Positions 9,125-17,114 of a stretch of DNA of 64,000 nucleotides are shown here, piece by piece. Source of the DNA: DASZTV01 sp035548125 (GTDB lineage: Bacteria > Actinomycetota > Actinomycetes > JAFAQI01); assembly GCA_035548125.1 (NCBI GenBank), contig DASZTV010000006.1, positions 62,001 through 126,000 on the forward strand, read 5' to 3'. The translations under genes and the position numbers were made by a program. The notes beneath the pieces are model-generated. The model worked only from the letters and a program-made list of their open reading frames with translations, did no database searches and was not told the origin of the DNA. Position 1 is the stretch's first letter; every line of letters begins with the position of its first letter.

Positions 9125-10396
9125 ATGCGCATGCTCAACCGAAGGGCCGGCATTGCCGCCGGGGCTCTCGCGGTCGCGGGACTGACGCTCGCGTCGACGG
9201 GTGTGGCGTCAGCCGACAGCCCAGCTGCGCGGCCCAGTGACGCGGTCGGGGTCGGTTCCGACACCCTGCAGAACTTGGCCGACTTCCTGTTCGACGGCGC
9301 CCCTGGCGCGGTGAACGGCTACAACGCCCAGGGCAACATCAACCGCGTCTACAGCGTCTTCTCGACGGGCGACGCGAACGGCCGCGCGATCTACGACGGC
9401 ACCTGCGGCGCGGCCGGTGCGAACGGCCTCGGCACGTTCTGCTCCGCCACGACCAGCCAGGCACCGAACTCGCTCCCCGGCAGCGTCGTTCTTCGCGAAG
9501 GCACCAAGCCGGTCGTGCGGCCGAACGGCTCTGGCGCCGGCGCTGCGGCGCTGGTCCAGGACACGCCGGGCGACGCGACGAACTTCCCGGGCTACGAGGG
9601 GCTGCCGAACGGCTCCATCCAGTTCGCCCGCATGTCTCGGCTGCCGAACACCACTGAAGAGGGCACCTGCCCGACGAGCGGCGCCTGCGGCGGTCTGCAC
9701 GTCTACCAGGCAGCGACCGACCAGCTCGAGATCGCAACGTCGAACATCTCCGGCGCGACCTACGAGGGTCCGACCGGTCTGTCGGCCAAGGAGCTCGTCG
9801 ACATCTACTCCTGCACCAAGACCAAGTGGAACCAGCTCCCGGGCAACACCACGGGGAGCGCGAACACGATCCACCCGCTGATCCCGCAGAGCGGCTCCGG
9901 TACCCGGAACTTCTTCCTCGCCGACCTGCAGGCCGCCAACGGTGGTTCTGCGGTCACGCTCGGTTCGTGCGTGCGGACGGTGCAGGAACACGACCCGACG
10001 GGTATCTACGCCGACCCGACGCCGGCCGACGCCATCGAGCCGTTCTCGGCGGGCAAGATCGCGCTGATCAACTCCGGGTACTTCGCCAACGGCGCGGGCT
10101 ACAAGGGCACCAATGGCAGCAACGCCTACACCGCGAACCAGCTCAAGCTGCTCTCGGGTACGCCGGGTGACACCAACCCGGTCTACAACTCGACGCGTGG
10201 GCTGTACTTCGTGATCCGTCAGGCTGACCTTGCCAGCAAGACGCCGCTCCAGCCGGGTGGCACCGAGAACTGGGCGCAGACCCTGTTCACCGGATCGACC
10301 AGCTGGATCGCTCGCTCGAGCCAGGCCTCGGCGTACGCCGCGGCCGGCTTCACCCAGGCCTACAAGGACTGCGGGATCAACCCGGGGACCTGCTAG
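9125..10396 (+). CDS. Secreted PstS-like substrate-binding protein
   Basis: The 423-residue protein carries a Sec signal peptide (R-R, hydrophobic core, cleavage G-V-A-S-A before D-S at residue 30). The mature start V-G-S-D-T-L-Q-N-L-A-D-F and the later I-P-Q-S-G-S-G-T-R-N-F-F resemble the phosphate loops of PstS-family proteins (type-2 periplasmic-binding fold). There is no lipobox and no C-terminal anchor, so it should be released or held non-covalently. Several Cys pairs probably form disulfides. AGGAGGAC lies just upstream, and a PHO box further up predicts phosphate control. It is not translationally coupled to the pst operon and has its own promoter. Confidence 0.82.
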   Translation: MRMLNRRAGIAAGALAVAGLTLASTGVASADSPAARPSDAVGVGSDTLQNLADFLFDGAPGAVNGYNAQGNINRVYSVFSTGDANGRAIYDGTCGAAGANGLGTFCSATTSQAPNSLPGSVVLREGTKPVVRPNGSGAGAAALVQDTPGDATNFPGYEGLPNGSIQFARMSRLPNTTEEGTCPTSGACGGLHVYQAATDQLEIATSNISGATYEGPTGLSAKELVDIYSCTKTKWNQLPGNTTGSANTIHPLIPQSGSGTRNFFLADLQAANGGSAVTLGSCVRTVQEHDPTGIYADPTPADAIEPFSAGKIALINSGYFANGAGYKGTNGSNAYTANQLKLLSGTPGDTNPVYNSTRGLYFVIRQADLASKTPLQPGGTENWAQTLFTGSTSWIARSSQASAYAAAGFTQAYKDCGINPGTC

Positions 10397-10423
10397 CAGG
10401 TCGTCACGACGAACCCGGCGGGG

Positions 10424-10450
10424 CGGGCGGGACAAACCTGTCCGCCCCGT
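10424..10450 (+). terminator. GC-rich hairpin after the secreted PstS-like gene
   Basis: GGGCGGGACA and TGTCCGCCC can pair across an AACC loop with one bulged G. There is no U-rich tail, so it may be an actinobacterial-type terminator or only an RNA-stabilising stem. Confidence 0.4.
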
Positions 10451-10508
10451 CCGGTCGTCAGGCCGAAGTGGCCACACCAGGAGTCGCATCAACGTGAAGG
10501 AGACAGCT

Positions 10509-11360
10509 ATGCGGCGGCAGGCAGCACGAGCGGGCGCCGGCCTGCTGGTGGCGGCCGCGGCTGCGTTGTCATCGGCTGCACCAGCTGCAGCATCGAGCAG
10601 CCCAGTCCCTTTCACCGATCCCAGCACGCACGGCTACATCGCACTGTGTGACCTTGCGGGGAACAACGTCACCGGCGGCAGCATCAACTCCACGCCGCTG
10701 GTGTGGAAGGCGGTGTCCTCGACGCCCGCTCCCGCCGGCTTTCGCGGCAAGGGCCAGAACGCCGCGCTGTTCATCTACCAAGCGAGGCAGGGCGTGCCGC
10801 CGGCAGAGTGGAGTGGCGACACCCTGAGCGCCGATTCGTTTTACAAGAACCGGCACCACCCGGCAGCAGAGATGACCTACAAGGACCTCTCGCTCGCCGA
10901 CATCATCAAGGAGTTCCCGCCGCTCTGGAACGGGCTGTACCAGTTGCGCATGCACGTCGGAAAGCTCAACTATGCGACGTACGGCGCGACCTACCCAGCC
11001 ACGGTGATCAAGGTCACCGGAAGTACCTGGCACGTCGTCTCCGGTGGCACCTTGCCGTGCGGCTCGTCCACCAAGGCCAAGTCGTCCGAGCTGTTTGCCG
11101 GGCAGCCATTGCTCGCGCCGACCCCGGACAAGAACCAGACACCGCCCACGGCGCCCGCGAGCATCCGGGCCGCCGTGAGCAGCTCCACCGGGCAGTCGGC
11201 CGGTGCCGTGTACTCGGCAACCACCACCTCTACTGCCGACGCGGGCAACGGCGGCTCGTCGTACACCACGGCTTTCGTCGTAGGGGCGGTCGCACTCGCA
11301 CTCGCCGCCGCCGGCGGGGGGATGTTCTTCCGTCGCCGCATGAACAGCATCACCACGTGA
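10509..11360 (+). CDS. Secreted protein with C-terminal membrane anchor (paralog 1 of 2)
   Basis: The 283-residue product has a signal peptide (cleavage near A-A-A-S, about residue 28), an extracellular domain of about 160 residues, a Ser/Thr/Ala-rich linker, a hydrophobic helix (about 252-274) and the basic tail F-F-R-R-R-M. No LPxTG is present, so the helix itself is the likely anchor. The domain is shared with the next gene: G-Y-I-A-L-C-D-L-A-G-N-N-V-T-G-G here against G-I-V-F-F-D-G-S-G-Q-Q-V-T-S-G there, and both have N-A-A, W-S, G-x-Y-Q-x-R-M and S-x-W landmarks in order. GAAGGAGA gives the ribosome site. Function is not recognised; the position beside the PstS-like proteins suggests a surface role. 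Confidence 0.75.
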   Translation: MRRQAARAGAGLLVAAAAALSSAAPAAASSSPVPFTDPSTHGYIALCDLAGNNVTGGSINSTPLVWKAVSSTPAPAGFRGKGQNAALFIYQARQGVPPAEWSGDTLSADSFYKNRHHPAAEMTYKDLSLADIIKEFPPLWNGLYQLRMHVGKLNYATYGATYPATVIKVTGSTWHVVSGGTLPCGSSTKAKSSELFAGQPLLAPTPDKNQTPPTAPASIRAAVSSSTGQSAGAVYSATTTSTADAGNGGSSYTTAFVVGAVALALAAAGGGMFFRRRMNSITT

Positions 11361-11422
11361 GTACCGAAGCGTCGGGTCGGGTGGACCGGCTCGTCATCTC
11401 CACGAGAGGACAGATCACGCGC

Positions 11423-12271
11423 ATGAGAGCAGCACGGGCAAGGTACGTCGCGACGTTCGTCGCCACTGCCGCCGCCGCGGTCGGGAGTCTTCTCGGCAGT
11501 GTGGGGTCGGCGCAGGCCGCCGGTACGCCGTCATGGGAGCCGGACCCGAACGCCGTCGCGGGAATCGTCTTCTTCGACGGCAGCGGCCAGCAAGTCACGA
11601 GCGGTAGCACGAGTGGCTCGATGGCTGCCTACGCCGTGGCGACCAACACGATTCACCAGGGTGACAACGCCGCGGTGCTTTACGCCGCGTTGCCGAACAC
11701 CAGCGAGCCGACCGCCGACTGGAGCCGTGAGGCGCTTTCCGGCGCGTCGGCATACCCGGTCAGCGGCGCCCCGTCGGGGATCGGATCCGGCCCCGCAGTA
11801 ACGGGAACCGCCCAGGACGAGTCGCTTGCGACCTTCGCGTCCCACTTCCCGAGCTCGTCCGGCATCTACCAGATCCGGATGACCACGGAGAACAGTGCGG
11901 GCAGCGGAGTTCAGAGCACCTCGTACGCCGCCGCTGATGTTCTGATCAGTGGCAGCAACTGGACCGAGATCTACCCGAAGAACGCTACGGGTGGCTCCTC
12001 CACACTCCACAACTCGGCGAAGCCGAAGCTCTCGGGCAAGCACAAGGTCGGAAAGACCGAGAAGTGCTCGCACGGCTCGTGGTCGCCGAAGCCCTCGTCG
12101 TACAGCTACCAGTGGTACAAGGGCAGCTCGAAGATCAAGGGCGCAACCAAGTCGAGCCTGAAGCTCACCAAGTCCCTCAAGGGCAAGTCGATCCACTGCA
12201 AGGTGACGGCGCACAAGAGCGGCTTCTCGACCGCATCCGCGTCGTCGAAGAGTGTGAAGGTCACCGGCTGA
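11423..12271 (+). CDS. Secreted protein with C-terminal Ig-like repeat (paralog 2 of 2)
   Basis: The start M-R-A-A-R-A-R gives an ideal signal peptide (cleavage near A-Q-A-A) and has GAGAGGA upstream. A GTG at 11357 overlapping the previous stop would add 22 residues and is the alternative. Residues ~35-200 repeat the domain of the upstream gene. In place of a membrane anchor, the last ~80 residues form an Ig-like module with the W-S-P-K-P, Y-x-Y-Q-W-Y-K-G and I-K-G-A-T landmarks common in actinobacterial surface proteins. The mature protein is therefore probably cell-wall associated rather than membrane-anchored. A strong hairpin terminator follows. The ligand is unknown. Confidence 0.72.
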   Translation: MRAARARYVATFVATAAAAVGSLLGSVGSAQAAGTPSWEPDPNAVAGIVFFDGSGQQVTSGSTSGSMAAYAVATNTIHQGDNAAVLYAALPNTSEPTADWSREALSGASAYPVSGAPSGIGSGPAVTGTAQDESLATFASHFPSSSGIYQIRMTTENSAGSGVQSTSYAAADVLISGSNWTEIYPKNATGGSSTLHNSAKPKLSGKHKVGKTEKCSHGSWSPKPSSYSYQWYKGSSKIKGATKSSLKLTKSLKGKSIHCKVTAHKSGFSTASASSKSVKVTG

Positions 12272-12289
12272 GCGGTTCGCCCCCGCAAT

Positions 12290-12334
12290 GACAACGGGAG
12301 CCGCCCGTATCCGGGTGGCTCCCGTTGTCGTTTG
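12290..12334 (+). terminator. Strong hairpin terminator ending the phosphate/surface block
   Basis: GACAACGGGAGCC pairs perfectly with GGCTCCCGTTGTC, and the stem continues with CCCG/CGGG around a TATC loop, giving about 18 pairs. A short GTTTG follows. It ends the transcript of the secreted paralogs. Confidence 0.8.
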
Positions 12335-12376
12335 AAACAAAGGTGCATCGAAACCGGACGAATCACTCGACGTTCC

Positions 12377-12406
12377 TTGTGACGCGCGGGGATTCATCGG
12401 TAGCGT
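12377..12406 (+). promoter_or_regulatory. Candidate promoter for the riboswitch transcript
   Basis: TTGTGA and TAGCGT are 18 bases apart, about 50 bases before the riboswitch. This is the best -35/-10 pair between the upstream terminator and the RNA. It was judged by eye only. Confidence 0.35.
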
Positions 12407-12454
12407 GCATCGCAACCGCAACGTGACTTGCCGGCTGCCCCTGGCCGAGCGGCG

Positions 12455-12612
12455 TCGCGGTTACCGCCGAGTCATCGCAAGGCAACTTGCACGAGCCGGG
12501 GACCCAATCCCCATGGGGTTAATCGGCGCCACGGTCTCCACCGAGACCACGGCGCTGTAGGGCGAGACTTCCGCGCCCGCACCCGACAGCTAACCCGGTA
12601 GGCGGTTGACGG
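12455..12612 (+). ncRNA. c-di-AMP riboswitch (ydaO-yuaA class)
   Basis: The leader of the NlpC/P60 gene has the hallmarks of this class: a CGGGGACCCAA block, GGGGTTAATCGG, and the 3' block CCGACAGCTAACC with GGTAGGCGG. The outer stem ACCGCC (12463-12468) pairs with GGCGGT (12601-12606). The RNA senses c-di-AMP and in actinobacteria typically controls resuscitation factors and cell-wall hydrolases, as here. High c-di-AMP is expected to turn expression off. The ribosome site of the downstream gene lies right after the 3' stem. Confidence 0.9.
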
Positions 12613-12633
12613 AAGAAAGGCTCCCAGCCCTCC

Positions 12634-13773
12634 ATGACGCGTATCGCGCGCCTTGCTGGCCCTCGTCGTACCCGCACCCTGCTGCGTCTAGGCGCGGTCG
12701 TCGCCGCGACTTCGGCCACGCTGTCCGGTGTCGTCGTCACGAGCCAGTCGGCCTCGGCGCGCACGCTCAAGCAGCAGATCGCCGCCGCTCATCAGCAGCT
12801 CCGTGACCTGGACAACCAGGCCGAGACGGCCAGCGAGCAGTACGACGCCGCGCGGATCAAGCTTGCCGACGCGCAGGCCGCCGCGACCAAGGCCAACGCG
12901 TCGCTCAGCAGCGCCCGCCACAACCTCGCATCGCTGCACTCGACGGTGACCAGCTTCGTGGTGGCCGCCTACCGCGGTGGCGCGACGAACTCGCTGCTCG
13001 ACCTCATCAGCGACGGCTCCGCCGGCCGGTACGTCTCCCAGATCTCGTCGATGCAGGCGGTCTCAACCTCAGAGGCGCGGACGCTGACGCAGGTCAGCGC
13101 CGCGCAGCGGATCGAGGAGCAGGCACAGGCCAACGCGTCGGCCGCCCTCGCCAAGCAGCAGGCCGCGACCACCGCGATGCAGTCCTCGCGTGACCGCATC
13201 CTCGCCGCCGCGGCCAAGGAGAAGAAGATCCTCGGCGACCTCGAGGCGCGCGAGGCGGCGATCATCAAGGCCGCCAAGGCGCGCGCCGCACGGCTCGCCG
13301 CCGAGCGCGAGCAGGCACGGCTGCGCGAAGCGCAGGCGGCCACCACCCGCGCCGCGAACGCCCTCGGCGGTCCGGTCGGCGGGGCAGTCGCGCCGGTGGT
13401 GTCCGGCTCCGGCGGCGCGCAGGTTGCCGTGGAGTGGGCCTACCGCGAGATCGGCAAGCCCTACCAGTGGGCGGCGGCCGGCCCGAACTCCTTCGACTGC
13501 TCCGGCCTCACGCAGTACGTCTGGGGCAAGGCGGGGGTCTACCTCGGGCACTACACCGGTGACCAGTGGAACGAAGGCACCCATGTCACCCGTGACCAGC
13601 TCGAGCCCGGTGACCTCGTCTTCTTCGCGTACAACACCTCGGATCCCGGCTCCATCCACCACGTCGGCATCTACGTCGGCGGCGGGATGATGATCGACGC
13701 CCCGTACACCGGTGCCAACGTGCGCAAGGAGTCGGCGTTCCGGTCGGACTACATCGGCGCGGTCCGACCCTGA
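12634..13773 (+). CDS. NlpC/P60 peptidoglycan endopeptidase, RipA-like
   Basis: This secreted cell-wall hydrolase cuts peptide stems of peptidoglycan. A signal peptide (cleavage near A-S-A-R, residue ~42) precedes a long coiled coil (about 45-245, rich in Ala/Gln/Lys heptads), a short linker and the catalytic NlpC/P60 domain. The nucleophile is Cys289 in F-D-C-S-G-L and the catalytic His is 343 in H-H-V-G-I-Y. The coiled-coil plus P60 layout matches RipA/CwlO-type enzymes, where the coil restrains or docks the enzyme (for instance to FtsEX). The gene sits behind a c-di-AMP riboswitch, linking wall remodelling to that signal. The ATG is preceded by GGAAGAAAGG. Confidence 0.93.
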   Translation: MTRIARLAGPRRTRTLLRLGAVVAATSATLSGVVVTSQSASARTLKQQIAAAHQQLRDLDNQAETASEQYDAARIKLADAQAAATKANASLSSARHNLASLHSTVTSFVVAAYRGGATNSLLDLISDGSAGRYVSQISSMQAVSTSEARTLTQVSAAQRIEEQAQANASAALAKQQAATTAMQSSRDRILAAAAKEKKILGDLEAREAAIIKAAKARAARLAAEREQARLREAQAATTRAANALGGPVGGAVAPVVSGSGGAQVAVEWAYREIGKPYQWAAAGPNSFDCSGLTQYVWGKAGVYLGHYTGDQWNEGTHVTRDQLEPGDLVFFAYNTSDPGSIHHVGIYVGGGMMIDAPYTGANVRKESAFRSDYIGAVRP

Positions 13774-13789
13774 ACTAGCGGTGGCCGAC

Positions 13790-13820
13790 GGTTGCTGAAC
13801 GGAACCTCAGCAACCTTCCC
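13790..13820 (+). terminator. Hairpin terminator after the NlpC/P60 gene
   Basis: GGTTGCTGA and TCAGCAACC form a perfect 9-bp stem with an 8-base loop, followed by TTCCC. It separates the hydrolase from the lipoprotein gene. Confidence 0.6.
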
Positions 13821-13835
13821 GTAGCCTTGATCGTT

Positions 13836-14420
13836 GTGCGTCCCGTGACATTCACCCGGCGACTTCCTGCTGTCCTGCTCACCGCGGCGCTCGCGATGAC
13901 CGCGGCGTGCAACGGATCGAGCAACGGGTCGTCAGGGCAGCCGCCGACCACCCCGAACCCGTCGAAGAGCACGCCGGCGAAGCCGGGACCGCACATCCCG
14001 ACCAAGGGCCACCGCACCCTGCAGCCCGGCCAGGTCGCACAGATCGGCACCGCGGGTCAGGGCGCCGCGATGCTGATCAAGGTGGGCAAGCCGAAGGTGT
14101 CACGGACCAGGCTGTCGCCGTCGTACGGCGACAACCCGATCCACGGCTACTTCGTGAACTTCCGGATCAAGATCTTCAACATCGGGCAGAAGCCGCTGCT
14201 GGTGGACCGGCTCGACTTCTGGGTCGACACACCAGGGCTCGGCAAGGTCAACACCAACGAGGGCGCGGCGCCGTTCTCCGGCGCCTCCCGCCAGCTCGAC
14301 ACCACCGAGCTCGAGAAGGGACAGGGCGTCAACAACTTCCTGGCTTTCGACGTGTCGACGCCGCACGGGAAGTTCGTCTACGGGCCGGGTGGCAAGACCA
14401 GCGTTGCCTGGCGCTTCTAG
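13836..14420 (+). CDS. Lipoprotein with DUF4352-like beta-sandwich domain
   Basis: The 194-residue product has a lipoprotein signal peptide ending A-M-T-A-A-C, with acylated Cys25. A Ser/Gly/Pro-rich tether follows, then a domain with strands such as Y-F-V-N-F-R-I-K-I-F-N-I-G and a late F-D-V-S-T-P motif. This pattern resembles the DUF4352/MPT63-type immunoglobulin-like fold common in Gram-positive lipoproteins. The start is uncertain: GTG (chosen), TTG nine bases upstream and GTG nine bases downstream all keep the signal peptide. Function is unknown. Confidence 0.7.
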   Translation: MRPVTFTRRLPAVLLTAALAMTAACNGSSNGSSGQPPTTPNPSKSTPAKPGPHIPTKGHRTLQPGQVAQIGTAGQGAAMLIKVGKPKVSRTRLSPSYGDNPIHGYFVNFRIKIFNIGQKPLLVDRLDFWVDTPGLGKVNTNEGAAPFSGASRQLDTTELEKGQGVNNFLAFDVSTPHGKFVYGPGGKTSVAWRF

Positions 14421-14441
14421 CCGGCGCGGGAGCGTGAGCTG

Positions 14442-14825
14442 ATGGAAGAGTCGGTCGCCGAAGAGGTTGTCGAGCGGCTTCGCGCCCAGCGCATCTTCGC
14501 GACGGTCAACCGCCGGGTCGGGGTCTACAACGTCGGCTTGCGCGTCGTCATCCCGGACGGTCGTGAGGCGATCTGGGACAACGACGGAGCGGCGGGGCTG
14601 GAAGCGATGGTGCTGCGCGACGGCGTACTGGTGGGGTTCGTCCCGCAGATTCCGGACAGCGACGACCTCGACGCAGAGGCCATCACCGCGATCATCGCCA
14701 ACACCGACTACGACGCGCCGCCGCCACCGTCGAAGCCGGCCAACCCGACCAGCACGCCCGCGCGGACCGCGTTGCCGCCCGCCGGCAAGCCGCGCTGGAC
14801 CGACCGGCTTCGTCGCTCGCGCTAG
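14442..14825 (+). CDS. Conserved hypothetical protein, Pro-rich C-terminus
   Basis: A 127-residue soluble protein. The first ~85 residues form a compact alpha/beta domain (E-E-V-V-E-R-L-R, then V-V-I-P-D-G-R-E-A-I-W-D and a Val-rich strand). The last ~40 residues are Pro/Ala-rich and basic. It follows the lipoprotein gene by 21 bases, so they may be co-transcribed. No family is recognised. Confidence 0.6.
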   Translation: MEESVAEEVVERLRAQRIFATVNRRVGVYNVGLRVVIPDGREAIWDNDGAAGLEAMVLRDGVLVGFVPQIPDSDDLDAEAITAIIANTDYDAPPPPSKPANPTSTPARTALPPAGKPRWTDRLRRSR

Positions 14826-14829
14826 CCGC

Positions 14830-15297
14830 TCACGCCGCGGTGATGGCGCGGCTCTCGACGAGCACCTTCAGCTGTTGCAGCGAGGTCTCGATCGCTTCCT
14901 GATTGTGGTCGGGGATGCCCGCGCGCTCGAGGATCGGCGCGGCCGGTGACGGCGAGTAGTCGAAGCTCTCGGTGACCTCGGTGCCGTCGTCGACCGGAGT
15001 CAGCTCGTAGCGCCAGATGTGACGCATCGGATGCCGCCACGCGATCCGGCGATCCTCTTCGAACTCCACGACTCGCAGCCGGATCAGGTACGGCGCCCCC
15101 CATCGCATCCGCATCGCGAACTTCGCACCGAGGTAGAGGCGTGGCGGTCCCGAGACCCGGCCCTTCACGGTCTGGGAGCCGTCGAAGAGCGGGTGCTGCG
15201 CCGGGTCAGCAAGTACGTCGAAAACCGTTGCCGCGTCAGCGTTTATCACGATCTGGGCGGTTCGACATCGCGCCGGGCGCGCTGTGCGCTGCGTCAT
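14830..15297 (-). CDS. SRPBCC (START-like) family protein
   Basis: The 155-residue protein has the pattern of polyketide-cyclase/START-like ligand-binding folds. It opens with a strand and helix, I-N-A-D-A-A-T-V-F-D-V-L-A-D-P, followed by curved strands and the C-terminal helix (N-Q-E-A-I-E-T-S-L-Q-Q-L-K) that closes the cavity. No catalytic residues are evident. It ends four bases from the convergent upstream gene and lies 9 bases downstream of mshD on the same strand, so it may share the mshD transcript. The ligand is unknown. Confidence 0.78.
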   Translation of the reverse strand: MTQRTARPARCRTAQIVINADAATVFDVLADPAQHPLFDGSQTVKGRVSGPPRLYLGAKFAMRMRWGAPYLIRLRVVEFEEDRRIAWRHPMRHIWRYELTPVDDGTEVTESFDYSPSPAAPILERAGIPDHNQEAIETSLQQLKVLVESRAITAA

Positions 15298-15306
15298 GTC
15301 TCAAGG

Positions 15307-16176
15307 CTAGTTGGAGCGCGTGAACATCCGATCGGCGTCCCACCTCGTGAACCCCAGCCGCTCATACAGCCGCAACGCGCTGTGGTTGTCGGACTCGACG
15401 TAGAGCAACACGGTTCGCCGGCCCGAGTCCCGGAGATGGCGGAGGCCCTGCAGCAACAGCGGCTCACCCAGCCGCCGGCCCTGCATCGACGGGTCGACAC
15501 CGATGACGTAGACCTCGCCGAGGTCCTCGTCGTGAACCTTCGTCCAGTGGAAGCCGACGATGGCTCCTTCGCTCTCGGCCAGGAAGAAGCCGAGTGGGTC
15601 GAACCACCCCTCGGTCTCGCGAGCTGCGATGTCCGCCGGCGTCCATCCGGACTGTTCGGGGTGACCCGCGAAGGCCGCATTGTTCACCGCGAGCCACTCC
15701 GCCTCGTCCGCGCCGACCCGGAACGTGCGCACCGTGACACCCGCCGGCCACACCGGATCGGGCAGTGGCTCATCGAGCCCGCGGCGCAGCTGCAGCAAGG
15801 TGCGGGTGAGCTCGTAGCCGAGCGGCGGCAGGACGTCGTTGAGCACGGCGGTGTCGCCGCGGGTCCAGATCCGCAGTCCGCTACCCGCGGCATCCCCCAC
15901 CACCGCCACGAGCCCAGCCGGATCACCGTCGGCGCCGAAGAGCAGCTCCGCCACCGGGTGCTCGCCGTTGGTCTCGAGCCGGGCGAAGCCGACGAGCCGG
16001 TCGCCGACCTTCTGCACGAAATGCCGTCCCGGGGCGCGGGCACGTACCGCGCTCACCACGTGATCCGACAACGGGCTGGCGCCGGCGGTCCGGGCGATGT
16101 CGTCGCGGAGCCGCAGCACCGCGCCGGCCTGCTCGTCGGTCAGCGCGGGGACTTCGACGACCTGCGGCACTGCCAC
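15307..16176 (-). CDS. mshD: Mycothiol synthase MshD
   Basis: MshD acetylates Cys-GlcN-Ins with acetyl-CoA, the last step of mycothiol synthesis in actinobacteria. The 289-residue protein has two tandem GNAT domains, the expected layout. The second holds the family landmarks V-N-N-A-A-F-A-G-H-P-E-Q-S-G-W, G-F-H-W-T-K-V-H, and the acetyl-CoA strand G-E-V-Y-V-I-G-V-D-P. The C-terminal A-L-R-L-Y-E-R-L-G-F is typical GNAT. It lies directly downstream of glnR on the same strand, as in mycobacteria, with 30 bases between. Confidence 0.95.
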   Translation of the reverse strand: MAVPQVVEVPALTDEQAGAVLRLRDDIARTAGASPLSDHVVSAVRARAPGRHFVQKVGDRLVGFARLETNGEHPVAELLFGADGDPAGLVAVVGDAAGSGLRIWTRGDTAVLNDVLPPLGYELTRTLLQLRRGLDEPLPDPVWPAGVTVRTFRVGADEAEWLAVNNAAFAGHPEQSGWTPADIAARETEGWFDPLGFFLAESEGAIVGFHWTKVHDEDLGEVYVIGVDPSMQGRRLGEPLLLQGLRHLRDSGRRTVLLYVESDNHSALRLYERLGFTRWDADRMFTRSN

Positions 16177-16206
16177 GGCGCCGACCCTACTGGCCGGCGG
16201 TTGGTG

Positions 16207-16959
16207 TCAAAGCGCCGCGAGCGGATCGACGACCGGAGCGTCGTACGCCTCGACGTCCCCGTCGTCGTCGGGAAGGCCGGCAAGCGGTTGCGCGACGAAC
16301 TTGTAGCCGACGTTGCGCACGGTGCCGATCAACGCCTCGCGTTCCGGCCCGAGCTTTGCGCGGAGCCGGCGGACGTGAACGTCGACGGTGCGGGTGCCAC
16401 CGAAGTAGTCGTAGCCCCAGACCTCCTGCAACAGCTGCGCGCGGGTGAACACGCGGCCCGGGTGCTGCGCGAGGAACTTCAGCAGCTCGAACTCCTTGAA
16501 GGTCAAGTCCAGCGGCCGGCTGCCCAGCCGGGCCTGGTACGTCGACTCGTCGATCGACAGGTCGCCGGAGCGGATCTCCTCGCTGGTGCCGGTGTCGCGC
16601 GTGGACTCGGCCCGGCCGAGGGCGAGCCGCAGCCGTGCCTCGACCTCAGCCGGACCGGCCGAGTCGAGGATGACGTCGTCGATGCCCCAGTCGGCGGCAA
16701 CCGCGACCAGCCCGCCTTCGGTCACGACGGCGATGACAGGGGCCGACGTACCGGTCGTCTCCAGCAACCGGCAGGTTGCCCGCGCCGACGACATCTCCCG
16801 GCGGGCGTCGACGACGATCACGTCGCACGGCGGGGCGTCGAGCAGCGGCGCGGCGTCGAGCGGCAGGACGCGAACCGAATGACCGAGCAGACCGAGGCTG
16901 GGGAGCACCTGAGCCGACCCGTCCGACGCGACCGGCGTCAACAGCAGCAAGCTCGCCAT
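16207..16959 (-). CDS. glnR: GlnR-type nitrogen response regulator
   Basis: This is an OmpR-family DNA-binding regulator of nitrogen assimilation genes. The receiver-like domain keeps the GlnR signature V-V-D-A-R (Asp51) and E-G-G-L-V-A-V-A-A-D-W-G. GlnR is an orphan regulator that works without a dedicated kinase. The C-terminal winged helix reads R-P-L-D-L-T-F-K-E-F-E-L-L, then T-R-A-Q-L-L-Q-E-V-W-G-Y-D-Y-F-G and R-T-V-D-V-H-V-R-R-L-R. The start M-A-S-L-L-L-L-T aligns with known GlnR; a start 13 codons upstream is possible but unlikely. About 30 residues after the winged helix are acidic and extra. Confidence 0.93.
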   Translation of the reverse strand: MASLLLLTPVASDGSAQVLPSLGLLGHSVRVLPLDAAPLLDAPPCDVIVVDARREMSSARATCRLLETTGTSAPVIAVVTEGGLVAVAADWGIDDVILDSAGPAEVEARLRLALGRAESTRDTGTSEEIRSGDLSIDESTYQARLGSRPLDLTFKEFELLKFLAQHPGRVFTRAQLLQEVWGYDYFGGTRTVDVHVRRLRAKLGPEREALIGTVRNVGYKFVAQPLAGLPDDDGDVEAYDAPVVDPLAAL

Positions 16960-17114
16960 GCGGTCATCCTCTCGGCGCAACGGTCGCTGGGAAAACAAAA
17001 ACGGGCCCTGGCAATCCGCCTCGGTGCTCCCTGCACTGTGACTGTTGTTGCACTGTGCTGCTCACACCGTGGGGAGGCGGCGCTGCCCGAACCCGACTGG
17101 GAAAGGATAGCGGA

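Noticed and set aside
16960..17114. GlnR box between glnR and the hydrolase gene
   Set aside because: There is a CACTGTG direct repeat (17034, 17051), but the GlnR half-sites GTnAC and GnAAC at the right spacing were not found.
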